Positions 52,497 through 61,583 are shown, counted from the stretch's first letter. The stretch is 64,000 nt of DNA from an uncultured Pseudomonadota bacterium (GCA_902802115.1 CADCKW010000004.1:82896-146895), one strand, 5' to 3'. Notes: generated by a model not told the origin, from the sequence alone. Program-made: numbers and translations.

Positions 52497-53096
52497 ATGA
52501 AAACATTTGTAAATTCACTATCCATCTTTCGCATTTGCGCGGCATTTGCAATAATACCAACATTGATGATGCAATGGTATTGGGTATCGGTTATTTTATT
52601 TGCACTGGGCGCAATCAGTGATTGGATGGACGGTTTCTTGGCACGTAAATTTAATGTCTGTTCAAAACTGGGTGGCGTATTGGATCACATTGGCGACAAA
52701 TTGTTGGTCGTGAATACATTTATAATGCTGGCATTGATGATGCGTTTTTGGTTTATCATAATTCCAATTATCATCATGATTGCGCGCGAATTGTATATCA
52801 GTGGTCTGCGTGAATTTTTGGGTACCCAAAAAATCGAAATGCCGGTTCCCAAGGCCAGATTTTCTCTTGGAAAAATCAAAACCACAATTCAAATGGTTGC
52901 AATTTTGTTGTTTTTAATGTTGTTCGCAATCAGTTCAATCGTGACCCCAGAAACAATTTCATCAAAATTGTTAATTTTAATGAACGTATTATCACAATGT
53001 GGCATTATATGTTTGTGGTTTGCATTGGTTGCGTCACTGTGGTCGGCGACACAATACACATTTACATTTGCCGAAAAATTGAAAAAGATAAAATAA
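52497..53096 (+). CDS. pgsA: CDP-diacylglycerol-glycerol-3-phosphate 3-phosphatidyltransferase
   Basis: Makes phosphatidylglycerol-phosphate, first step to phosphatidylglycerol and cardiolipin, in the inner membrane. The 199-residue product has the CDP-alcohol transferase motif D42-x2-DG-x2-AR-x9-G-x2-D63-x3-D67 in SDWMDGFLARKFNV and GGVLDHIGDK, with five to six hydrophobic segments. The SD AAAAGGAG is seven bases before the ATG. A structured element occupies its leader. Downstream is a terminator. Confidence 0.93.
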   Translation: MKTFVNSLSIFRICAAFAIIPTLMMQWYWVSVILFALGAISDWMDGFLARKFNVCSKLGGVLDHIGDKLLVVNTFIMLALMMRFWFIIIPIIIMIARELYISGLREFLGTQKIEMPVPKARFSLGKIKTTIQMVAILLFLMLFAISSIVTPETISSKLLILMNVLSQCGIICLWFALVASLWSATQYTFTFAEKLKKIK

Positions 53097-53114
53097 AAAA
53101 AACAAAATACATTG

Positions 53115-53144
53115 TAAAAAATCTCCCAAATGGGAGATTTTTTT
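53115..53144. terminator. Terminator of pgsA
   Basis: AAATCTCCCA and TGGGAGATTT, then TTTTT. Two more hairpins follow before the dnaJ stop: CGCAAAATG / CATTTTGTG (about 53154-53175) and CGCGAAATT / AATTTCGTG (about 53193-53216). Confidence 0.85.
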
Positions 53145-53221
53145 CTGGCCACCGCAAAATGCTTGCATTTTGTGGGTATAAAACCGGGCCCCGCGAAATT
53201 GTAAAATTTCGTGGGAAAACC

Positions 53222-54340
53222 TTAAAACCAACCAGATTTCTTTGATGACTTTGCCCCGGCAAATTCTTCCAATGCTTTCTTTTGTTTTTCGGTCAGTTTT
53301 GTTGGAACACTCATCATAATTTCAATATACATATCGCCAAAACCACCACGTGAATTTGGCATACCTTTGCCACGCACACGCAGACGCGAACCAATCTGGG
53401 TTCCAGATGGAACCTTGACCGACAGTTCTTTATCATCGATTGTTTTAACATCAATATTTCCACCCAGCGCAAGTGTTGTAAATGGAACATCAACTTTTAC
53501 AATCAAATCATTTCCATCGCGTTCAAATTTATCATCTGGGGTCACACGAACATCAATATAAAAATCACCCGCGTCCGCCCCAAACATACCGGCCTCGCCC
53601 TGACCTGGCAACCGCAAACGCGCACCGTCCATAATTCCCGCCGGAATTTTTACCTCTAATGTTCTTTGTTTATGTTGAACACCGGTGCCATCACATTTGG
53701 AACATTTCTTTGAAATTTTGTGTCCAGTCCCATTACATTCAGGACAAGGGGTTTCAACCGCAAAAAATCCCTGGCGTGCATGGACATAACCACTGCCCCC
53801 GCAACGCGAACAATTTGGTGCAGGCTTTCCATCGTCTGTGCCATTACCATTACATTTATCGCATGCGACATTACTGGAAAATTTAACAGTATGCGTTGTT
53901 CCAAAATATGCATCACGCAAAGAAATTGTAATCGTATCCAATAAATCGCGGCCACGTTGCACACCGGCATTATGCGCGCCACCAAAACCACCGAAACCAT
54001 CAAAACCAAATCCACGCATGGCTTCGCGCAGGATATCGTCCATACCGGCGCCACCACCGAATCCACCAAAACCATTACCAAACGGATTCCCAGCCCCCGC
54101 CGATGCAGAATTACCCCCAGCGAACGCCGCATCACCGAATCTGTCATATGCCGCACGTTTTTGTGGGTCTTTTAAAATATCGAACGCGTTATTTACCTCT
54201 TTAAATTTTTCTTCGGCTGACTTATCCCCAGGATTTTTATCCGGGTGATATTTCATAACCAATTTATGATATGCCTTTTTGATATCAGCGTCCGTTGCAT
54301 CACGTGCAACACCCAAAACTTCATACGGATTTTTATTCAT
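53222..54340 (-). CDS. dnaJ: Chaperone protein DnaJ
   Basis: Hsp40 co-chaperone that loads substrates on DnaK. The 372-residue product from ATG 54340 has a J-domain with HPD (YHKLVMKYHPDKNPGDKSAE), a Gly/Phe-rich region (FGNGFGGFGGGAG), four CxxCxGxG zinc motifs (CDKCNGNG, CSRCGGSG, CPECNGTG, CSKCDGTG), and the C-terminal substrate domain with GDFYIDVRVTPDDKFERDGN. dnaK is not in the window. Alternative starts 14 codons upstream lack DnaJ similarity. Confidence 0.96.
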   Translation of the reverse strand: MNKNPYEVLGVARDATDADIKKAYHKLVMKYHPDKNPGDKSAEEKFKEVNNAFDILKDPQKRAAYDRFGDAAFAGGNSASAGAGNPFGNGFGGFGGGAGMDDILREAMRGFGFDGFGGFGGAHNAGVQRGRDLLDTITISLRDAYFGTTHTVKFSSNVACDKCNGNGTDDGKPAPNCSRCGGSGYVHARQGFFAVETPCPECNGTGHKISKKCSKCDGTGVQHKQRTLEVKIPAGIMDGARLRLPGQGEAGMFGADAGDFYIDVRVTPDDKFERDGNDLIVKVDVPFTTLALGGNIDVKTIDDKELSVKVPSGTQIGSRLRVRGKGMPNSRGGFGDMYIEIMMSVPTKLTEKQKKALEEFAGAKSSKKSGWF

Positions 54341-54435
54341 AATACAATATTCTCTTCTATTTATGCCCCAAATATAGTTCATTTATAAAAAAATTCAACC
54401 CCCCACCCACCAAAATAAAACAACAAAAAACTAAC

Positions 54436-54464
54436 TTGCGAAAAAAAAATTAATGTTCTAATAA
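54436..54464 (+). promoter_or_regulatory. Promoter of parE, leaderless
   Basis: TTGCGA (54436-54441) and TAATAA (54459-54464), 17-bp spacer. The ATG at 54475 begins exactly ten bases after the -10 box, as for ftsE and the radical SAM gene. No SD precedes it. Confidence 0.55.
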
Positions 54465-54474
54465 TATGAATACT

Positions 54475-56451
54475 ATGACAGAAAACAAAACATCTTATGA
54501 CGCATCAGATATCCAGGTCTTGGAAGGCTTGGAACCTGTTCGTTTGCGTCCCGGCATGTATATTGGTGGCACCGACGAAAAGGCATGGCACCATTTACCT
54601 GTGGAAATTATGGACAACTCTATTGACGAGGCCGTTGCCGGTTTTGCAAAAAAAATTACTGTGAATTTAATTGATGCAAAAACGATAGAAATTACCGATG
54701 ACGGACGTGGTATTCCGGTTGATGAACACCCAAAATATCCTGGTAAATCCGCATTAGAGGTTATTTTAACCACTCTGCATTCTGGGGGAAAATTTAATAA
54801 TAATGTCTATAAAACATCTGGCGGGTTGCATGGTGTGGGTTCTGCGGTTGTAAATGCATTATCATCAAATATGGACGTGACAATTTCACGCGATGGATAC
54901 GAATGGCATCAAACTTTTTCACGCGGAAAAACAACATCACCTATTGAACGTGGTGCGCCGACAAAAAATCATGGAACAAAAATCCGTTTTACAATTGATG
55001 ACGAAATTTTTGGCGAAAATGCGGTATTTAAACCTGTCAAGATTTATCGCATGGCGCGTGCCAAATCATTTTTATCACGCGGAATAAAAATCGATTGGGT
55101 TTGTAATCCTGAATTGATTACCGAAGATATGAATATCCCGGCAACAACAACATTTTATTATCCAAACGGGTTATCGGATTTCTTGGCTGAAAAAACAGAT
55201 TCAAAACCGCGAATTTTGCCACGCATGTTTTCTGGGGCTATTGATTTTCCTGACGATTCTGGTCGTGTAGAGTGGGCATTAACATTTTTAACAGATGAAA
55301 ATGGTGCGGCATCTGACGATGGATTTTTCGCATCTTATTGCAATACAATTGCAACAATTGATGGTGGCACACACGAAAGCGGTTTTAAATCTGCAATCAC
55401 CAAAGGTATCAAGGCATACGGTGAAAAAACAAATAACAAGGCCGCCAGTTCAATCGTCAGCGAAGATGTTTTCGATTCGGTTGCGGCAATTGTATCTGTA
55501 TTTTATAAAACACCGCAATTTTTGGGTCAAACCAAGGAAAAATTATCCAACCCTGAAATTGCGCGTTATGTTGAAAATGCTTTGCATGACCCATGGGAAA
55601 TGTTTTTGGCATCTGACCCGAAAACATCAAATGCATTGTTATCGTTTATTGTAAATCTGGCAAACGCGCGTATAAAAACAAAACAGGTCAAAGATATTGC
55701 CCGCAAAACACCAACAAAACGAATCCGTATGCCTGCAAAATTGGCAGATTGCACCAAACATGGTGTGTCCGGCACCGAATTATTTATCGTCGAAGGCGAA
55801 TCGGCGGGCGGCACCGCGAAACAGGCACGCGACCGCGCGACCCAGGCAATTATGCCCCTGCGAGGCAAGGTGTTAAATGTGTTATCAAATTCTGACGAAC
55901 GATTCAGTGCAAATCGCGAATTAAATGATTTGATTGATATCATTGGTGCCGGAACTGCAAAAGATTGGAACGACGACAAATTGCGTTATGAAAAAGTTAT
56001 TATCATGACCGATGCCGATGTTGATGGATACCATATTGCGGCATTATTGATGGCATTTTTCTATCAGTATATGCCACAACTGATTTATGGGGGACATTTA
56101 TATTTATCGTGCCCACCATTGTATAAATTTACATGTGGTAGCGAATCGTTCTATATTGATTCCGACGAAGAATTAGAAAAATTACAAAATGGAAAATACA
56201 AAAATAAAAAGGCGGAAATATCACGATTCAAAGGGCTGGGCGAAATGATGCCAAATCAATTAAAAGAAACAACCATGTCGCCAAAAACCCGTCGTTTGAT
56301 ACGTATAGATTTACCCCCCAAAACCGATGACGGCATCGAAGATACCGAAAAAACAAAAACAATCGTGACAGAATTGATGGGTAAAAAACCTGAATTCCGT
56401 TTTAAATTTATTACCGAACATGCCCAATTTGTAAAGGATTTATCCATATAA
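54475..56451 (+). CDS. parE: DNA topoisomerase IV subunit B
   Basis: ATPase subunit of topoisomerase IV, decatenating chromosomes. The 658-residue product from ATG 54475 starts MTENKTSYDASDIQVLEGLE, PVRLRPGMYIGGTDEKAWHH, the ParE-type sequence (GyrB would have GLDAVRKRPGMYIGDT). ATP-binding includes IMDNSIDEAVAG, GGLHGVGSAVVNALS. The TOPRIM domain has VEGESAGGTAKQARD and DADVDGYHIAALL, ending with EISRFKGLGEMMPNQLKETT. It lacks the GyrB insert. ParC is not in the window. An ATG nine bases upstream is a possible start. Confidence 0.9.
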   Translation: MTENKTSYDASDIQVLEGLEPVRLRPGMYIGGTDEKAWHHLPVEIMDNSIDEAVAGFAKKITVNLIDAKTIEITDDGRGIPVDEHPKYPGKSALEVILTTLHSGGKFNNNVYKTSGGLHGVGSAVVNALSSNMDVTISRDGYEWHQTFSRGKTTSPIERGAPTKNHGTKIRFTIDDEIFGENAVFKPVKIYRMARAKSFLSRGIKIDWVCNPELITEDMNIPATTTFYYPNGLSDFLAEKTDSKPRILPRMFSGAIDFPDDSGRVEWALTFLTDENGAASDDGFFASYCNTIATIDGGTHESGFKSAITKGIKAYGEKTNNKAASSIVSEDVFDSVAAIVSVFYKTPQFLGQTKEKLSNPEIARYVENALHDPWEMFLASDPKTSNALLSFIVNLANARIKTKQVKDIARKTPTKRIRMPAKLADCTKHGVSGTELFIVEGESAGGTAKQARDRATQAIMPLRGKVLNVLSNSDERFSANRELNDLIDIIGAGTAKDWNDDKLRYEKVIIMTDADVDGYHIAALLMAFFYQYMPQLIYGGHLYLSCPPLYKFTCGSESFYIDSDEELEKLQNGKYKNKKAEISRFKGLGEMMPNQLKETTMSPKTRRLIRIDLPPKTDDGIEDTEKTKTIVTELMGKKPEFRFKFITEHAQFVKDLSI

Positions 56452-56452
56452 A

Positions 56453-56484
56453 AAAAATACCGCCCGGGTGGGCGGTTTTTTTTA
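56453..56484. terminator. Bidirectional terminator after parE
   Basis: CCGCCC (56460-56465) and GGGCGG (56470-56475), then T8; A-run on the other side, so it also serves the convergent secreted-protein gene. Confidence 0.8.
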
Positions 56485-56491
56485 CTTCTTT

Positions 56492-57151
56492 TTAACAACC
56501 CTGACTCGAAAGTTCAGCGGTCGATGGTCCCGTGACATCGATATAACTTTCTTCTTTATTTCCCATGGTACAATTAACCTCATCTGCCGAAGCACTAACA
56601 TTACAGCATATTGTTTTGTACTTATTATTATAAAAATCCATTTTATTTAACAAACAGGCATAAACACATTTCCTGTTTTTTGGATTACAAACCTCGGCGG
56701 AACCTATCATATTATGATTTCCCTGACAAGTCTTGTATGCTGATACGCTTGAAACACACGCCAATTCTGCTGGTGTTTTTGCATCTGCGGCACTGGACAA
56801 CCTTATATTTCCACATTCATAAGTTTTGACTACATTTGATTTGCCTTCATTTTCATCAACCAATCGATTATGTTCTTTGACAACATCAAAAAAGAACGTT
56901 TCACAATTTTTTCTTGTATCTTGTGAAACACTTACTATACAAGCATCTAATAAATCTTGAAATGTTGGCGCCCAATGTTTTTCGATATAATCCAAAAACT
57001 TATCACGATTCATATATTGTTTTATATTTGATGTTTTTATAACATTCAAAATCGCATTAGTATTAACTCTTTGTCCCCATGGGTCGTCCGCAAACGCGTT
57101 GTTTGATAACACCGTAAAACACAATAAAAATAATACAAATATTTTTTTCAT
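56492..57151 (-). CDS. Cys-rich secreted protein of unknown function
   Basis: Not recognised. The 219-residue product has a signal peptide (MKKIFVLFLLCFTVLSNNAF, ADDPW), then mostly helical polar sequence and at least 12 Cys after the signal (for example DACIVSVSQDTRKNC, CVYACLLNK, TICCNVSA, SSQGC at the end), suggesting several disulfides in the periplasm or outside. It starts one base after the stop of the glycine-zipper gene (TAA-A-ATG), so the two are coupled. It may work together with that product. Confidence 0.65.
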   Translation of the reverse strand: MKKIFVLFLLCFTVLSNNAFADDPWGQRVNTNAILNVIKTSNIKQYMNRDKFLDYIEKHWAPTFQDLLDACIVSVSQDTRKNCETFFFDVVKEHNRLVDENEGKSNVVKTYECGNIRLSSAADAKTPAELACVSSVSAYKTCQGNHNMIGSAEVCNPKNRKCVYACLLNKMDFYNNKYKTICCNVSASADEVNCTMGNKEESYIDVTGPSTAELSSQGC

Positions 57152-57152
57152 T

Positions 57153-58106
57153 TTAATTCAGCGCCCCCTCGCATTTATCGGCGACATCTGCAGCCTTTTT
57201 AATTGCACTGATTTGTGTTGCATTAAATACCGTTGCAACCCCAGACGCAGCCGTTGCGCCACCCGCCAAAACATTTGACGCAGTATTCAAATTCTTTTCT
57301 TTTTGTTTGCCATCATCAGTATTATCATTACGAACAGAATTTGAATTTGCCGATGCCGATGTTATTGTTCCTGTCAATGCCAATACAGCACCAACCCCAC
57401 CAGATACTGTGGCACCCATCGCACGTTTATTTATTGATGATAAATCAACCAATTCCCAATCCTGACAAGATTGCACTATTTTTTCAGCCATTGCTAATTC
57501 TGCGTCGTTCGCTATATTTTCCGTTTTTGCACGAACTTTTGCATCTGATAATTCTTTGATAGATTTTACACAACCATCTATTTTTGTTTGTAAATCTTCA
57601 TCAACGCGGTTATTTGCAGCAATAACAGTCCCAGCTGTATCCAACACAGCCGTTCCCGCCAATGTGCCGGTCCGAACATTACCTAATTTTTTAGACACCT
57701 CATTTGCTTGCTCTATATCAGATTTTATTGCATCTGTGGATTTTATATTTTCGTTAAAAGATTTTTGAACATCTGTATAATCAATACGGTAAAAAGTCAC
57801 ATTTTCTTCTTCTTGCTTTTTTATCATATTGTTCAATGCCTGTTCCCAGGTTTCTATTGTTTCATCGACACCAGACTTTATAACACCCGCCCCCAGTGCA
57901 ACCCCAGCCGTCACAGTTCCAACACCGGTCACTGCGGTATTTATACCCGCCATTTTTTTCATACCAGACATCGAATCAGAAATACCAGAACATGAATTTT
58001 TTGCATTTAAAATTGCAACCGACAACCCAGACGCATCGTCTGCATATGCCCCAAAACCAAACATTACAAACATGCACCCATATAACACTGCATAGAAATT
58101 TTTCAT
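57153..58106 (-). CDS. Secreted protein with Gly/Ala-rich hydrophobic segments
   Basis: Not recognised. The 317-residue product from ATG 58106 has a signal peptide (YAVLYGCMFVMFGFGAYA), and four short Gly/Ala/Thr-rich hydrophobic stretches of glycine-zipper type: GINTAVTGVGTVTAGVALGA, GTLAGTAVLDTAGTVIAANN, GATVSGGVGAVLALTGTITS and NVLAGGATAASGVATVFNAT. Between them lie Glu/Lys-rich coiled-coil-like regions (KKQEEENVTFYRID). Four Cys remain after cleavage. Such stretches can insert in membranes. Its SD is inside the 3' arm of a hairpin following dnaA. Confidence 0.65.
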   Translation of the reverse strand: MKNFYAVLYGCMFVMFGFGAYADDASGLSVAILNAKNSCSGISDSMSGMKKMAGINTAVTGVGTVTAGVALGAGVIKSGVDETIETWEQALNNMIKKQEEENVTFYRIDYTDVQKSFNENIKSTDAIKSDIEQANEVSKKLGNVRTGTLAGTAVLDTAGTVIAANNRVDEDLQTKIDGCVKSIKELSDAKVRAKTENIANDAELAMAEKIVQSCQDWELVDLSSINKRAMGATVSGGVGAVLALTGTITSASANSNSVRNDNTDDGKQKEKNLNTASNVLAGGATAASGVATVFNATQISAIKKAADVADKCEGALN

Positions 58107-58110
58107 AAAA

Positions 58111-58133
58111 AATCCCCCATCTATCATGATGGG
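58111..58133 (-). terminator. Terminator-like hairpin overlapping an SD
   Basis: Minus-strand CCCATC (58133-58128), loop, GATGGG (58121-58116), then GGATTTTTT and the ATG at 58106. It looks like an intrinsic terminator of dnaA, and the GGGGGA that must serve as SD for the next gene is part of the 3' arm, so expression there may be attenuated. Confidence 0.5.
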
Positions 58134-58146
58134 TATTTTATCACAT

Positions 58147-59412
58147 TTACCGACAATCCGCAATCAGTTCTTCTATCTGGGCGCTCAACATCAAATCTGA
58201 TTGTTTTAATTTTTCAATTTGTTTTATCGCATACAACACACTTGCATGGTCACGATTACCAACATATGTTCCAATTTCAGCCAATGATAACTGTGTCGCA
58301 TTTTTCAAAACAACCATAATAATTTGACGCGCCAATACCAAAGATTTTGCACGACCCGCAGAGCAAATTGCATCGTATGAAACACCCAATTTTTCCGCCA
58401 TAGATTTCACCATAGAAATTGGTGTTTTGAATTTTTCCAATGTATCTGCCAACAAACGTTCTGCAACGTCCAAAGAAACCGTTGAACCCATCAATTCAGC
58501 ATATGCTTTCATTTTATTTACAACACCGCAAATCATGTGACCATTACATGCAACGCGTTTTGCAATTACATCTGCAACATCAGCCTTGACCCCTGCACGC
58601 AATAACATAACACGTTTAACATTTGTATTTGGCGCAACAACATCTGCAACCAAACCAGATGCCAACAACGATTGTGCGCGTCTGTCAAAGCCGGACAAAG
58701 CACTTGGTGCCACAGACGATGTCAAAACAACATTTTTACCCATTGCACGCAAATCCATAATCAATTGCAAAAATTCTTCCATTGTTGCGGTTTTGCCACC
58801 CAAAGCCTGAACATCGTCCAATATAAATGTATCACAATTACGACAGTAATCTTTGAAAGCAAACACATTATGGTTTCTCAATGCACGTGTAAATTCTGCA
58901 ACGAATTGACCACCTGTCATCATAACAACATTTTGTGCCTGGGATTTAATGCATTCTGCCAACAAAGTTTTACCACAACCCGCCGGTCCATAAATAAACA
59001 AAGGTGAAAACGCAACCGCCCCAGATGCGACTTTTTTTGCCGCAGACAATACGAAAGCATTTTCTTCACATGGAACAAACGCATCGAACGCAACAGGTGC
59101 CGCAACATCTGCAACCGGGGCATAAGATTGCACATTATTATCATTTGCGATTTTTGTTGCAACTGTTCCACGAACGACCAATTTAACATCTAAATCAAAT
59201 GATGCCGCAACATTTTTCAGCAACGCACCATAAACACCAGAGATATAATCAGCAGAAAATTGATTTTGCGCCGCCAACACCAACACATTACCTTGGATTT
59301 CGAAATTCAACGGATTAATCCAAGATGTAAAAGCCGCAAAATCCATCTGTTCAGACAATATATTTTTGATTGTCGCTACATCTGGGTTTTGTTTTAATGT
59401 TGCTGCCTGCAT
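58147..59412 (-). CDS. dnaA: Chromosomal replication initiator DnaA
   Basis: ATP-dependent initiator that opens oriC. The 421-residue product has an N-terminal domain I (residues 1-80), a short linker, the AAA+ core with Walker A GPAGCGKT (142-149) and Walker B FILDD (196-200), and domain IV with the DnaA-box motif QLSLAEIGTYVGNRDHASVL, YAIKQI. It is a little shorter than E. coli DnaA. The ATG at 59412 has a strong AAGGAGAAA SD. The intergenic sequence upstream is AT-rich with DnaA-box-like 9-mers. Confidence 0.95.
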   Translation of the reverse strand: MQAATLKQNPDVATIKNILSEQMDFAAFTSWINPLNFEIQGNVLVLAAQNQFSADYISGVYGALLKNVAASFDLDVKLVVRGTVATKIANDNNVQSYAPVADVAAPVAFDAFVPCEENAFVLSAAKKVASGAVAFSPLFIYGPAGCGKTLLAECIKSQAQNVVMMTGGQFVAEFTRALRNHNVFAFKDYCRNCDTFILDDVQALGGKTATMEEFLQLIMDLRAMGKNVVLTSSVAPSALSGFDRRAQSLLASGLVADVVAPNTNVKRVMLLRAGVKADVADVIAKRVACNGHMICGVVNKMKAYAELMGSTVSLDVAERLLADTLEKFKTPISMVKSMAEKLGVSYDAICSAGRAKSLVLARQIIMVVLKNATQLSLAEIGTYVGNRDHASVLYAIKQIEKLKQSDLMLSAQIEELIADCR

Positions 59413-59439
59413 GCCGTTTCTCCTTTCCTTCCTTTCAAA

Positions 59440-59849
59440 GAGTTTCCTGCCCGCGCAAGAGTTGTAAAAACCACCTGCACATAAACATTAAATTTTTTAT
59501 CCTGATATTTTTTTATCACGAACAAAAAATTCAATATTTATTTTGCACATATTTGTTTTTAAGTTTTTTTGAATATTTGTTTTATTTGATAACGAAACTA
59601 AATTTTTTATTTTTCTTAAAAAAATTTATATTCGCCCAAAAACAAATTTTCTATTCAACTTAAAAACTCTCACACTCCTGCTTATTTTTTTGTTTCTCTC
59701 TGTTTGTTTTTACACAGGTAAATTTAAAACATAAAGTTCCGTTTTCAACAAAATCTTAAACCGATTTTCAACTTTTCTATTTTGACAACGATTCGTTTTT
59801 TTCTCGATTTTTCGCCCAATGTCTATACACTGTATAGACAAGATTTTAA
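59440..59849. other. AT-rich gap before dnaA, possible origin
   Basis: About 400 bp, visibly very AT-rich, without a gene. TTTTGCACA (59541-59549) and TTTTACACA (59708-59716) both fit the relaxed DnaA-box pattern TTWTNCACA. A 19-bp perfect palindrome GTCTATACACTGTATAGAC lies at 59821-59839. Neighbouring dnaA, dnaN and parE fit an origin region, but two boxes alone are weak evidence. Confidence 0.35.
59821..59839. promoter_or_regulatory. Perfect 19-bp palindrome
   Basis: GTCTATACA-C-TGTATAGAC, nine-base arms around one base, 11 bp past the dprA stop. No U-run follows, so it is not a terminator. It looks like an operator for a dimeric regulator; the binder is unknown. Confidence 0.5.
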
Positions 59850-60875
59850 TCATACACGCACATAACCATTTGTTGTTTTTCGCACCAAACCGCGTAATTC
59901 CAACACAACCAAACTGCGTTTAATTTCCGCAACAGATTTTTTGACAACATCTGCCAATACAGACTCTGAAACCGGAATAGTCCCCAACGCATCTAAAACC
60001 AAATTTTCAACATCATCATTTTTTACATCTGGCACAGATTTTTTTATTGCCTTATCATCATTTTTGAAAAAATCCCCTGCGCCCGAACACAATTTTGCCT
60101 TGTGTTGTGCAATCAAAGAATTTGGCCCCATCGCACGTGCATCGGTTGGGTGCGACGGCACAGCCCACAATTCCCGATTAAAATCCAACGCGAATTGTGC
60201 GGTCCGCATACTGCCAGATTTTAAATCAGCCTCACTTAAAATAACCTTTTGTGCAATACCTGCAATCAATCGATTTCTCTGCACAAAGTTGGTTGCGCGT
60301 GGCACAAAACCGATTGGCATTTCACTCAACACCGCGCCACGTTCAACAATTTCCCAATACAGCGATTCGTTTTCAACTGGCCAAATATAATCAATTCCCC
60401 CACCCAGCACCGCAATTGTTTGTGTATTTCCATCTGCACGCAACGCGCCACGATGTGCGGCGGTATCTGTTCCAATTGCCATACCTGACACAACGGCGAC
60501 CGACCGAGACGCGAATTGTTCAGCTAAATCTGCGATAAAATTCATACCTGCGGCGGTTGCATGACGCGTTCCAACAATACCAACACATGGTTGCGCCAAA
60601 GTTTGAACATTACCACGCACAGAAATCACAGGTGAATGCCCTTTGATGTTTTTCAGGCTAACCGGATATAACGCATCATCATCACACACGAATCGCGCAC
60701 CAATTTTTTCAGCCGCCTCTATTTCGCGTTTAACCGAATCGCACAAATTCATATCCCCACGCAAACTTTCCGCCGCCGCCGCGACAGACCCAAATTGACG
60801 AATCAATTTTTCATATGCAACGGGGCCAACGCCCGGCGATCGCAAAATCAGTAATTTATCAAATAAACTATTCAT
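59850..60875 (-). CDS. dprA: DNA processing protein DprA
   Basis: Loads RecA on incoming single-stranded DNA in transformation. The 341-residue product has an N-terminal helical domain (LRSPGVGPVAYEKLIRQFGS), the Rossmann-fold core with VGIVGTRHATAAG, SGMAIGTDTAAHRGAL, AVLGGGIDYIWPVEN and SEADLKSGSMRTAQFAL, and a C-terminal winged-helix (LVVLELRGLVRKTTNGYV). No other competence gene is nearby. plsY lies upstream with a terminator between. Confidence 0.93.
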   Translation of the reverse strand: MNSLFDKLLILRSPGVGPVAYEKLIRQFGSVAAAAESLRGDMNLCDSVKREIEAAEKIGARFVCDDDALYPVSLKNIKGHSPVISVRGNVQTLAQPCVGIVGTRHATAAGMNFIADLAEQFASRSVAVVSGMAIGTDTAAHRGALRADGNTQTIAVLGGGIDYIWPVENESLYWEIVERGAVLSEMPIGFVPRATNFVQRNRLIAGIAQKVILSEADLKSGSMRTAQFALDFNRELWAVPSHPTDARAMGPNSLIAQHKAKLCSGAGDFFKNDDKAIKKSVPDVKNDDVENLVLDALGTIPVSESVLADVVKKSVAEIKRSLVVLELRGLVRKTTNGYVRV

Positions 60876-60926
60876 ATGATATGTATCCTATATGGCGAAA
60901 TTACATTTTTCTGGACGATATTTCCA

Positions 60927-60950
60927 TAAAAAAAGCACCCCCGGGGTGCC
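60927..60950 (-). terminator. Terminator of plsY
   Basis: GCACCCC and GGGGTGC (60935-60949), followed on the minus strand by a T-run. Confidence 0.85.
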
Positions 60951-60995
60951 AACGATTTGCAGTTATTATATCACAAAATGCAATTTTTTTCAATA

Positions 60996-61583
60996 CTATT
61001 TCTTCCACTTCCACTCTATTGAAGATTCAGTGCCACGAATCAAACGCACAATATTTTCACGATGCCGCACCAAACACAACACCGATATAGCCAAAAAAGC
61101 CCAACCCACAGACGTATTCATAACAAATCCCAAAACAGGGAACAAAATAAACACAGTCAAAGCCCCCAACGAAGATTTACCCAACCCCAACGCAACAATC
61201 AGCCACTCTATACCACATATAATAAATATGATTGGGTTTATTGCCAACATTGTTCCAAACAGGCACGACACACCCTTGCCCCCATGGAAACGCAACCATA
61301 TTGGGAAACAATGTCCCACGACCGCAAAAAATCCACACCATGCGCCGAAACCAACACCATATGCCCACCAACCCAATGCAACGGCAATGATGGCCTTGGC
61401 CATATCCAGAACCCAAACCAATCCCGCAATACGCAATCCCCAAACGCGCATAACATTGGTTGCGCCGATATTGCCACTGCCGACTTTACGCAAATCACCA
61501 CGTCCAGAGAGTTTTGTCAAAATCAGTCCCATCGGGACACTTCCCAGTATGTATGCAACCATAACGATAAAAAAACGCAACAT
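60996..61583 (-). CDS. plsY: Acyl-phosphate:glycerol-3-phosphate acyltransferase
   Basis: First acylation of phospholipid synthesis, using acyl-phosphate; it feeds PlsC. The 195-residue product from ATG 61583 (SD AAGGAGAAA) has five to six membrane helices and the PlsY signature loops: GSGNIGATNVMRVWG, RFHGGKGVSCLFG and GSVPMGLILTKL. PlsX is not in the window. A longer in-frame N-terminus is foreign to the family. rpsT is divergent. Confidence 0.94.
   Translation of the reverse strand: MLRFFIVMVAYILGSVPMGLILTKLSGRGDLRKVGSGNIGATNVMRVWGLRIAGLVWVLDMAKAIIAVALGWWAYGVGFGAWCGFFAVVGHCFPIWLRFHGGKGVSCLFGTMLAINPIIFIICGIEWLIVALGLGKSSLGALTVFILFPVLGFVMNTSVGWAFLAISVLCLVRHRENIVRLIRGTESSIEWKWKK

Noticed and set aside
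54475..56451. Calling the type IIA topoisomerase gene gyrB
   Set aside because: The N-terminus (VLEGLEPVR...GGTDEKAWHH) and TOPRIM flanks are ParE-like, and the GyrB-type start GLDAVRKRPGMYIGDT is absent. No other GyrB features are seen.
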